Positions 55,158 through 62,226 of a DNA stretch of 64,000 nucleotides are shown in pieces. Numbering within the stretch: position 1 is the stretch's first letter; the number at the start of each line of letters is the position of its first letter. The translations under genes were made by a program, and so were the position numbers. The notes below the pieces were generated by a model. That model ran no database searches. It saw nothing but the letters and a program-made list of their open reading frames with translations, and was not told the DNA's origin. The DNA comes from Lentilactobacillus raoultii (GTDB taxonomy: Bacteria; Bacillota; Bacilli; Lactobacillales; Lactobacillaceae): the NCBI RefSeq assembly GCF_900411375.1, contig NZ_LS422986.1:124001-188000 (forward strand), read 5' to 3'.

Positions 55158-55771
55158 TCACGGCCAGATAATTGGCGTGGCCGGTTGGTCGTGTGAACAA
55201 TGGTTAAAAAGTTACGAATAATTTGAGCGCCAACCGCTGGGTCTGTCATGATGGATTCTGGGTGGAACTGAACACCATAAACGGCTTTGGTTTCATCCGC
55301 AATGGCCATGATTTCGTGATCTGCCGTTTCAGCAGTCACGGTAAGGGCTGCTGGGATTGTCTGGGAATCAACAATTAACGAATGATACCGGGCTGCTTCA
55401 AATTTTTTAGGACAATCGTCAAATAGCGGTGATGTCGTCGTAACAGTTATTTTTGAGGGTTTACCGTGCATCAGCTTGGGTGCATGGATCACATCCGCAC
55501 CGTAAGCTTCCGCAATGGCCTGATGCCCAAGGCAAACACCGAGAATCGGAACTTTTCCTAAAAAGGCTGATAAAATTTCCGGCATCCTACCGGCATTTTC
55601 CGGTCGACCGGGTCCAGGTGAAAAAATGAGACTTTCAGGCTGACGATGGATCAGCTCGTTGACAGTTATCGCGTCATTTTTAACGACTTGGATCGGTTCT
55701 TTAGAAATTTGGCCGATCAGTTGATACAAGTTATAGGTGAAACTATCATAGTTATCGATCAGATAATGCAT
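55154..55771 (-). CDS. trpG: Anthranilate synthase component II (glutamine amidotransferase TrpG/PabA)
   Basis: 205 residues. Class I amidotransferase: IDNYDSFTYNLYQLIG start, SPGPGRPENAG, nucleophile Cys in GVCLGHQAI and His-Glu in VQFHPESIMT. Supplies ammonia from glutamine to TrpE. Overlaps trpE by 20 bases and is translationally coupled. Could also serve folate synthesis as PabA, but the Trp T-box supports tryptophan. Confidence 0.9.
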   Translation of the reverse strand: MHYLIDNYDSFTYNLYQLIGQISKEPIQVVKNDAITVNELIHRQPESLIFSPGPGRPENAGRMPEILSAFLGKVPILGVCLGHQAIAEAYGADVIHAPKLMHGKPSKITVTTTSPLFDDCPKKFEAARYHSLIVDSQTIPAALTVTAETADHEIMAIADETKAVYGVQFHPESIMTDPAVGAQIIRNFLTIVHTTNRPRQLSGRD

Positions 55772-57233
55772 GACTCACATCTCCCTTAGTAGCCGTCTCT
55801 TTTAATGCATTCACAACGGCACTGGCTTTATTATTAAATTCCTGGTACTCATATTTGGCGACGCTATCGGCAACAATTCCAGCGCCGGAATGAACCACTA
55901 AGTGGGGGCCCTTTCGGTAGGACAAGCGAATCCCGATACATAAATCAAGATCACCATCAAACCCCAGATAACCGAGACAACCACCGTAAACGCCGCGTTT
56001 TCGATTTTCAAGGTTTCCAATTAACTGCATCGCCGAGATTTTAGGCGCGCCTGATAAGGTACCGGCCGGCAGTACGGCATTAATAATGTCAATGGTGGAA
56101 GCGTCGCGTTTGACGGTGCTTTCGACAACCGATCCCATATGCATGACGTTGGCAAATTTTAAGAGGTGTCGATAAGCCGTTACTTTGACCGACCCAAACT
56201 CGCTGACGCTGCCGAGATCATTTCTGCCCAAATCAATCAACATGTTATGTTCTGACAATTCTTTGGGACTGTGTTGTAGTTCAAATGCCAATCGATCATC
56301 TTCAGCTTGGGTTTTACCCCGCCGTCTTGTTCCGGCAAGTGGGTAGGTAAACAGTGTTTGACCACGCTTGGTGATTAAAGTCTCTGGCGATGCACCGATG
56401 GTTTCGAAGTCGCCGTGCCGAAAATAGAATTGATAAGGTGAGGGACTTTCTTTAAAAAGGGTTGGGGTAACGGCGAATAAGGAGCCAGTCATTTCGGCTT
56501 GTTGCGGATTTGATAAAATTAACTGAAAAATATCACCATCAATGATGTGCTGCTGAGTTTCATGAACTTTTTCAGTAAAAGTTGATAAAGAGAATTGCAG
56601 AGATAGCGGCGTCATTGAAAATTCGGGTAATGGGTGTCGACCATTGATGGATAAAATCTGCTGTTTTAATTGACCGAGGTGGGTTATGATCTCGTCATAA
56701 CGATTATTTAGTTGAGCAGCAGGAACAATTTGGCTTAAAGTGACGGTTTTGGTGGCATGGTTATAAGCAATTACCTGATTAACCAAGACAAGATCAGCGT
56801 CGTTAAGCGCCATTGGGTCCGCGACATCAGGAAGGGGTGCAGTGGTCGCATATTTGGCATAGTCGTAACTAAAATAACCAGCCAGGCCACCTAGAAATGG
56901 TGGGAGATCATTTAAAACGGGGGTTTGATGTTGCTTTAGGATCTTTTCAAGGACCGGTTTCAAAGCAATTGTTTCATGTGAAACATGCCCCTCCTTGGTT
57001 GTTGTCGTGAGCACACCGTCACGGTAAGTAAATGATTCAACAGGATTAAAGCCGATAAAGGTATAGCCATCTTCGGTTTTCTTAGGCTTTCCAGTTAATA
57101 AAAAGCAGGGATGCTCCGGCTGGTCAAAGGTTTGAGTAACCGCAATTGGGTCAAAATCAGTTGCTTGAAACTGAAGTGTTACAGGAATTGCCGGGTAGTT
57201 CTTAGCGAGTTGTTCTAATTGTTCGATTGTCAT
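55752..57233 (-). CDS. trpE: Anthranilate synthase component I (TrpE)
   Basis: 493 residues. Chorismate-binding enzyme with YPLAGTRRRGKT, FSYDYAKYATTAPLP, and the C-terminal GAPKISAMQLIGN, YGGCLGYLGFDGDLDLCIGIR and HSGAGIVADSVAKYEYQE motifs. The feedback Trp site motif is usually LLES; here LLTGK at 45-49, so sensitivity may differ. GGAGGC precedes the ATG. A Trp T-box with terminator lies upstream. Other trp genes are not in this window. Confidence 0.92.
   Translation of the reverse strand: MTIEQLEQLAKNYPAIPVTLQFQATDFDPIAVTQTFDQPEHPCFLLTGKPKKTEDGYTFIGFNPVESFTYRDGVLTTTTKEGHVSHETIALKPVLEKILKQHQTPVLNDLPPFLGGLAGYFSYDYAKYATTAPLPDVADPMALNDADLVLVNQVIAYNHATKTVTLSQIVPAAQLNNRYDEIITHLGQLKQQILSINGRHPLPEFSMTPLSLQFSLSTFTEKVHETQQHIIDGDIFQLILSNPQQAEMTGSLFAVTPTLFKESPSPYQFYFRHGDFETIGASPETLITKRGQTLFTYPLAGTRRRGKTQAEDDRLAFELQHSPKELSEHNMLIDLGRNDLGSVSEFGSVKVTAYRHLLKFANVMHMGSVVESTVKRDASTIDIINAVLPAGTLSGAPKISAMQLIGNLENRKRGVYGGCLGYLGFDGDLDLCIGIRLSYRKGPHLVVHSGAGIVADSVAKYEYQEFNNKASAVVNALKETATKGDVSHALSDR
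56970..56985. promoter_or_regulatory. parS-like site within trpE
   Basis: TGTTTCATGTGAAACA, identical to the site at 49164; one mismatch from TGTTTCACGTGAAACA. Confidence 0.6.
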
Positions 57234-57346
57234 AAATGGTTAGCCTCCAATTTTTTAAAATCTGATGATTAAAAAATAGTCGGCTGCCATCGTTTAGTTG
57301 TGCGTTTCATGTTCAGTGAACCCTCCGATCAAACTAATTTCAAAAT

Positions 57347-57655
57347 AAAAATCCGTCCAAAACAAGTTTTTACTTGTTAAGGACGGATTTTTCCGCGGTG
57401 CCACCTTAATTTAACGGGTTGGCAAATGAGGCGACCTAACCGGCCGTTTTAACCGACTCGTTACCCTTGGCGAGATGCCAACACATCTCCGACAACTGAC
57501 GTCTGTCTGAACGTTTCTCCGTACTGAACATGCCGCTTTCAGGAGAACCCTCTGTGGTCCATTTAACTGCCTGCGTTCGATCGTTTTCTCAGCAATCACG
57601 ACTCTCTTTACGTGCACAACAATCTTGATCTCCACATCAATGGTTTATTTAGGAA
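57347..57655 (-). promoter_or_regulatory. T-box riboswitch, tryptophan specifier, upstream of trpEG
   Basis: On the minus strand AAGGTGGCACCGCGG (57407-57393) is the universal T-box/antiterminator sequence. Terminator: AATCCGTCC pairs with GGACGGATT (57350-57390) and a T run follows. In Stem I the bulged codon TGG (57561-57559), in AAATGGACC, is the specifier for Trp. Uncharged tRNA-Trp should allow read-through. No gene in 57234-58009 otherwise. Confidence 0.93.
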
Positions 57656-57674
57656 CGACTATTTGATTGACAAT

Positions 57675-57703
57675 AGAATAGGGCAATTCTCATAAAATGT
57701 CAA
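57675..57703 (-). promoter_or_regulatory. Promoter of the T-box-trpEG transcript
   Basis: On the minus strand TTGACA (57703-57698), 17-base spacer, TATTCT (57680-57675). Confidence 0.85.
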
Positions 57704-57940
57704 GAATTTATAGAAATCTAATCTCATTGTTTTTAAAAATAACTGAATTGAATCAATCGAAAAGCCGAATTGCTTTAGGTAATCAAAAAATATTGTGGGC
57801 TCATTTTTTATTTTATAGATGAGGAGTAAACCTGCTTAATCTTTGACATGATTGGCTTTTGAGTGGGGGAGAAGTTTGCTGAATAACCGAACATTTAGTT
57901 TAAATAAGTGGCTTATTTTACGAAATTTGAAATCTTTTTA

Positions 57941-57969
57941 TTGACAAGCCTGAAAATAAATTATATGCT
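57941..57969 (+). promoter_or_regulatory. Promoter of the aromatic leader-aroF-aroB transcript
   Basis: TTGACA (57941-57946), 17-base spacer, TATGCT (57964-57969). Divergent from the T-box promoter. Confidence 0.85.
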
Positions 57970-58009
57970 AACAACAATTAAAATTTAACTTTTTAAGGAG
58001 ATTCTAATC

Positions 58010-58063
58010 ATGGCGAAGATCAATCGAAAAATTAATCGATTTTATTACTACTGGTTTTGGTAG
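58010..58063 (+). CDS. Aromatic leader peptide MAKINRKINRFYYYWFW
   Basis: 17 codons, ATG at 58010 with AAGGAG (57995-58000) at 9-base spacing, stop TAG at 58061. The last seven codons encode Phe-Tyr-Tyr-Tyr-Trp-Phe-Trp. Such a run at the end of a short, well-initiated ORF ahead of hairpins is the hallmark of ribosome-mediated attenuation, as in the E. coli phe and trp leaders. Codons 13-15 (58047-58055) can pair with 58110-58118. It precedes aroF, the entry step of the pathway to those amino acids. Confidence 0.8.
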   Translation: MAKINRKINRFYYYWFW

Positions 58064-58246
58064 TGTCTACATCGTACAGGATGCGGACACTTGTCAGCAA
58101 TCCTGTGCGACCAGTAGTTTTTCAGCATGATTAAATCGGTCACACAGTAAACGATCAAAATACTGCGGGACCGATTCAGACAGAATCTCGATAATAACAC
58201 GAAAGAACTCCCGTGGTGTTTTGAACACTGCGGGAGTTTTATTTTA
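58047..58246 (+). promoter_or_regulatory. Attenuator RNA with three hairpins ahead of aroF-aroB
   Basis: Hairpin A: ACTACTGGT (58047-58055, inside the leader peptide codons) with ACCAGTAGT (58110-58118), and nested CGTACAGGAT with ATCCTGTGCG. Hairpin B: AATCGGTC (58134-58141) with GACCGATT (58169-58176) and inner CAGTA/TACTG. Terminator: AACTCCCG (58206-58213) with CGGGAGTT (58231-58238) followed by TTTTATTTTA. GCGGGA in hairpin B could alternatively pair TCCCG of the terminator arm. Exact switching is inferred. Confidence 0.75.
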
Positions 58247-58295
58247 TACAGTTTTCGGTTTTAAAATTTGAAAAAAATGAAAAGAGGATGTTAAC

Positions 58296-59312
58296 ATGAT
58301 TATTATTATCAAAGCAGGTCAGGAACACATGATTGATGAACTTCAAAAGCGATTTGGGACCACAAATGATGTCTTTGTCCATCAAAATCGCGTTGCCTTG
58401 GAAGGAATTACCGAAACTGACTTAACGCCGGATGAACGCGCAGCAGCTGAGCAAATTATCGATAATCCGCCTAAAGCAGTTCAGGGGAGTCGACTATTTC
58501 ATCTCGAGGATACCATTGTCAAAACGGCGCACAGTGAAATTGGTGGTCGCCACTTTACCATGATGGCGGGACCTTGTTCGGTTGAATCAGCTGAACATGT
58601 GATGAAAATGGCGGCGGTTGCCAAACGTGGCGGCGCAACCGTTCTTCGAGGTGGGGCTTTCAAACCACGAACTTCACCTTACTCTTTTCAAGGATTGGGT
58701 GAAGATGGTTTGAGGTATCTACGGGCAGCCGCTGATGCATACGATTTGGACGTCTTAACCGAGGTTATGGACCAGGATCATGTTGACATGATCGCCCGAT
58801 ACACCGATATTTTTCAAATTGGTGCCCGAAACATGCAAAACTTTTCACTGCTTAAAGCGGTCGGAAAAACCCGTATTCCGGTCATGTTAAAACGGGGAAT
58901 GTCCGCAACCATTGATGATATTTTAAATGCTGCTGAATACATTGCGGCAGGTGGTAATCATCAGATTATGATTACGGAACGTGGCATTCGGACGTTTGAT
59001 AATCAATACACCCGTAACACGCTGGATGTTGGAGCCGTTCCAGTTCTCCAAAAACTGACTCATTACCCAGTCATCGTTGACCCAAGTCACGCTGCCGGTC
59101 ACACTGAATTTGTAACACCCGAAGCACTTGCCGGGGTAGCTGTTGGCGCTAGTGGTCTAGTTGTTGAAATTCATGATGATCCTGCCCATGCCTTTTCAGA
59201 TGGCGCCCAAGCATTAAAGCCCGATGAATACCTTGAAATGGCACGCCAAGCATTTGCAATTCGTAACACATTAACGACACCAGTTGAAGAAAAAAGTGAG
59301 GTTGAATTATGA
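58296..59312 (+). CDS. aroF: 3-deoxy-D-arabino-heptulosonate 7-phosphate synthase (type I-beta)
   Basis: 338 residues, same length as the Thermotoga maritima enzyme. An N-terminal ferredoxin-like/ACT-type regulatory domain (about 1-70), then the barrel with MAGPCSVES, GGAFKPRTSPYSFQGLG, QIGARNMQNF, LKRG and DPSHAAGH. Condenses PEP and erythrose-4-phosphate, the first step of the shikimate pathway; the N-terminal domain gives Tyr/Phe inhibition in known members. GAGGATG precedes the ATG. Overlaps aroB by 4 bases. Confidence 0.93.
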   Translation: MIIIIKAGQEHMIDELQKRFGTTNDVFVHQNRVALEGITETDLTPDERAAAEQIIDNPPKAVQGSRLFHLEDTIVKTAHSEIGGRHFTMMAGPCSVESAEHVMKMAAVAKRGGATVLRGGAFKPRTSPYSFQGLGEDGLRYLRAAADAYDLDVLTEVMDQDHVDMIARYTDIFQIGARNMQNFSLLKAVGKTRIPVMLKRGMSATIDDILNAAEYIAAGGNHQIMITERGIRTFDNQYTRNTLDVGAVPVLQKLTHYPVIVDPSHAAGHTEFVTPEALAGVAVGASGLVVEIHDDPAHAFSDGAQALKPDEYLEMARQAFAIRNTLTTPVEEKSEVEL

Positions 59313-60388
59313 AAATTATCAAAGTGACTTTACCCGATCATTCATACAATGTTGAAATTGAAAGTGGCATTTTAAGTTGTACCGGTCAGTTAGTTTCAAG
59401 TGTCTGGGATGAAAGAAAGATTGCGTTGGTCAGTGACAGTAATGTTGCCCCCCTGTACCAACAAAAAGTTTCGGATGCACTGATCAGTGTCGGCTTTACT
59501 GTTCATAACTACCAGTTTCCAGCCGGTGAAGCTTCTAAATCGCTTGAAGTATTGGCTGATTTGACCCGAGAATTGGCGGCTGACGGCTTTACCCGAGACG
59601 ATGGTGTGATTGCATTAGGTGGCGGGGTTACCGGTGATTTGGCCGGTTTTCTTGCCGCAACGTACATGCGGGGAATCAGCTTGATTCAGATGCCCACTTC
59701 ATTATTGGCACAGGTAGATAGTTCGGTTGGGGGCAAAACGGCCGTTGATTTAGACACTACCAAAAACATCATTGGTGCCTTTTATCAACCGGACTTGGTG
59801 ATTATTGATCCGGAAACTTTAACCACCCTGGATCGTCGGGACTTAGTTGAGGGCTATGGTGAAATTGTCAAAGAGGCCGCCTTAACGGATGGTAAACTTT
59901 GGGAATTGGTTAAAGAAATTGAGTCACCATCTGCCATTCTGGAGAATGCTGAAGAGCTAAGTCGTTTGTCAATTCAATACAAAGCTGATGTTGTTATGGG
60001 TGATGAAAAAGAAGGCGGTCTTCGTCAAGTCCTTAATTTCGGCCACACAATCGGGCATGCAATTGAGGCTTTGGCAGACGGCGATCTTCGTCACGGTGAG
60101 GTTGTCAGTGTTGGGATGGTGGCCATAACGCGTATTTTTGAAGAAAAGGGACTCACCCAAGCGGGCGTCACGGAAAAGCTGATTAATCGTTTGGATGCTG
60201 TCGGATTACCGGTAAGTTCGCCACTTCTGGAATCGAGTGATATTTTTGATAAGATTAAAAATGATAAAAAGAATCATACCGGTCATTTAAATCTGGTTTA
60301 CCTACATCAAATTGGCGGTCCAGCGATCAAATCAATTCCGTCTGAAGAAATTCGAGACTTTCTAAACATTAAAGCACTTCAATCATAA
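59309..60388 (+). CDS. aroB: 3-dehydroquinate synthase
   Basis: 359 residues. NAD-binding GGGVTGDLAGFLAATYMRG, DSSVGGKTAVD, GAFYQPDLVI, and metal-binding His in LNFGHTIGHAIE and LRHGEVVSVG. Second step of the shikimate pathway, converting DAHP to 3-dehydroquinate. ATGA overlap with aroF implies coupled translation under the leader attenuator. Confidence 0.96.
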   Translation: MKIIKVTLPDHSYNVEIESGILSCTGQLVSSVWDERKIALVSDSNVAPLYQQKVSDALISVGFTVHNYQFPAGEASKSLEVLADLTRELAADGFTRDDGVIALGGGVTGDLAGFLAATYMRGISLIQMPTSLLAQVDSSVGGKTAVDLDTTKNIIGAFYQPDLVIIDPETLTTLDRRDLVEGYGEIVKEAALTDGKLWELVKEIESPSAILENAEELSRLSIQYKADVVMGDEKEGGLRQVLNFGHTIGHAIEALADGDLRHGEVVSVGMVAITRIFEEKGLTQAGVTEKLINRLDAVGLPVSSPLLESSDIFDKIKNDKKNHTGHLNLVYLHQIGGPAIKSIPSEEIRDFLNIKALQS

Positions 60389-60416
60389 CCATGGGCATGT
60401 AGTTATATGCCATCAG

Positions 60417-60457
60417 AAAAAGTTGGGACAAGAATTAGACCTTGTCTCAACTTTTTT
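60417..60457 (+). terminator. Terminator after aroB
   Basis: AGTTGGGACAAG (60421-60432) pairs with CTTGTCTCAACT (60441-60452, one G-U) followed by TTTTT. The GGGACAA stem resembles the arms of the element at 33031-33162. Confidence 0.85.
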
Positions 60458-60541
60458 GGCCGTTTTTAACTCTTGGTGGATCTCATGGCATGTTAGAATA
60501 ACTACTGATTAGATTTATGAATTAAAGAAAGAAGAATCGCT

Positions 60542-61312
60542 ATGGCAAAATTACGGCCCTCACTTCCAGACTTTTCATTTACAACGATGGCGGATTATCG
60601 TCGCCGGCTTGAACAAACAGTCAGGTGGGCATTGCCGATTGGGGTGAACTTAGTTGCACGAAATTTTGCACGCTCCACTGCGAGTTCATATTGGTTGCTG
60701 CAGAAACAGTCAAATTGGGGAATTCAATGGCTAACGCTTAGAATTGCCACCCATCCGGTTTGGTTAAAACAAGCTCAGCAATTAGAAATATTATGGTCGA
60801 ACCCACGTGACTTTGACCTGCTTGGGCGACTTTTGAAAACACATTTGATGCAAACTGAAATGCAGCCGTTTTATTTTCAAATGAGCGTGGTCGATCTCAG
60901 TACATTAAAACTTTTGGTTGAATTAGAACATCACCAATTGATCTGGTTTATCAAACTGACGTCTAAAATTGCCCAGGCGCACAAACAGCAGCGGTTCGAT
61001 TTGATAACGGATTTTCCCAAGGCCACTTTGCTGTTAGGTGATCGAAACAATGCCAATCATTTATTACGCAGAATTGATCACCCTAAGTTTCAGCATCAAC
61101 TAGCACTATTTTATGGACAGAATTTATTATTTTCACAATTTACGAAGCACCAACTACTAAAACTGTTACCGACAAATCAATGGTTGCAGCCAATTGTGGG
61201 CGCAGAAGGCGTTCCCAGGGATTGGCAATCTCAATTAAAAGAAATTTATGGCAATGAATTTGTGACGGTCTGCTTCACTGAGATGAAAAATCAGATATGC
61301 AGGTTAACATAA
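60542..61312 (+). CDS. Unrecognised protein with basic N-terminus
   Basis: 256 residues, ATG with GAAAGAAG upstream. I recognise no domain. N-terminal half is Arg/Trp-rich (DYRRRLEQTVRWALPIGVNL), with several Leu/Phe-rich amphipathic helices (LELEHHQLIWFIKLTSKIAQAH). The C-terminal end is VTVCFTEMKNQICRLT. No signal peptide or clear membrane segment. Monocistronic, just after aroB. Confidence 0.6.
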   Translation: MAKLRPSLPDFSFTTMADYRRRLEQTVRWALPIGVNLVARNFARSTASSYWLLQKQSNWGIQWLTLRIATHPVWLKQAQQLEILWSNPRDFDLLGRLLKTHLMQTEMQPFYFQMSVVDLSTLKLLVELEHHQLIWFIKLTSKIAQAHKQQRFDLITDFPKATLLLGDRNNANHLLRRIDHPKFQHQLALFYGQNLLFSQFTKHQLLKLLPTNQWLQPIVGAEGVPRDWQSQLKEIYGNEFVTVCFTEMKNQICRLT

Positions 61313-61554
61313 TGAGAGTTTGTGATTAAAATGGAAAAATGATAGTCAAGCAGATTAATTATTTTCGATCTTTAGTTAAGCTGAAGAGATTAATTAACAA
61401 AATATTTGTGAAACAATTAATTATTGAGCTAAAAGATGATACAATATACTTATAATAAAACGCTTACATCTAATTGATAAAGCTCAACGATTAAAGCTTT
61501 TCGATAATTTTAGTAATTAATCAGTATTGAAAAAATCTTTAGTGGAAAGGTCGA

Positions 61555-61755
61555 ATGATAATGAACATGCCATTTACAAAAACGTTATTACTTTTTTGTG
61601 GTGAAATGGTTGAGATGATATTGATTACTGGGGCCTTTATTTTATTAGGCACCAAAGCGGTTAGCATTAACTCATTAATATTTTTATTAGTCGTTCTAGC
61701 GATTCTGGTATATCAGTTTATCTATTTTCATCGAAATCGAGGTAAGGGAGAATAA
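61555..61755 (+). CDS. Small two-segment membrane protein (pair with the DUF3784-like gene)
   Basis: 66 residues. Two hydrophobic segments (about 9-31 and 38-56), then a basic tail HRNRGKGE. GGAAAGG precedes the ATG. Only 3 bases separate its stop from the next ATG. No family recognised. ATAAAACGCTTACA at 61455-61468 upstream is near the catabolite-repression consensus, weak evidence only. Confidence 0.55.
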   Translation: MIMNMPFTKTLLLFCGEMVEMILITGAFILLGTKAVSINSLIFLLVVLAILVYQFIYFHRNRGKGE

Positions 61756-61758
61756 AGA

Positions 61759-62061
61759 ATGGCAATTTTGGGATTAATCATCTTGACAATCCTATTTTGG
61801 GGATTGGGCATTGCATTTAGGCATGGCAAATTACTGTTTTTGATAGCGGGTAACAATGCTGCTCGAAAACCGTATGATCAAAAGTCATTATTTGCGGGAC
61901 GAATTGTTGGATTGATCATGCATGTTGCCGGTATCTTAACAGCACTGATAGCGATTCCCAATATACCTGAAATCTATTATTTAGGAGCCACCATTGGATT
62001 TATTATTTTTCTGATAATTGCGTCGGTTTATCTTAATAAGCAGATTGGAAAAATGGATTAG
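61759..62061 (+). CDS. DUF3784-like membrane protein
   Basis: 100 residues with three hydrophobic segments. FRHGKLLFLIAGNNAARKPYD resembles the 'GkGyfLIAGyN' motif of DUF3784 proteins of Firmicutes. AAGGGAG precedes the ATG, inside the preceding gene end. Function unknown. Ends at the hairpin at 62133-62187. Confidence 0.6.
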   Translation: MAILGLIILTILFWGLGIAFRHGKLLFLIAGNNAARKPYDQKSLFAGRIVGLIMHVAGILTALIAIPNIPEIYYLGATIGFIIFLIIASVYLNKQIGKMD

Positions 62062-62132
62062 AAAATTTATCTCAAGTTACCTAAGGGGGAAGAGTGCCCC
62101 TGCTCTTAATTAAGAGCAATGTAGAAATATAT

Positions 62133-62187
62133 AAAAGCCAACGGGTTCAAACCAGTCTTTTAAACTGATTTGAGTCCGTTGGCTTTT
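62133..62187. terminator. Bidirectional terminator between convergent genes
   Basis: AAAAGCCAACGG pairs with CCGTTGGCTTTT, with further pairing inward of TCAAA/TTTGA and CAGT/ACTG. Between the DUF3784-like gene and gapN. Confidence 0.85.
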
Positions 62188-62226
62188 AGAAGTACGTTTT
62201 GTTTTGCGTGTTTTTGTTCATTAGGA

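Noticed and set aside
57411-57635. 74-codon minus-strand open frame with Cys/Arg-rich translation
   Set aside because: It lies wholly inside the T-box RNA, whose conserved elements explain the sequence; no ribosome site.
61455-61468. Catabolite-responsive element (cre) ATAAAACGCTTACA
   Set aside because: One mismatch to a loose consensus and an unclear promoter; mentioned only in the gene entry.
62101-62118. 18-base perfect palindrome TGCTCTTAATTAAGAGCA
   Set aside because: No T tract, no promoter nearby and convergent genes; probably chance or an mRNA-end structure.
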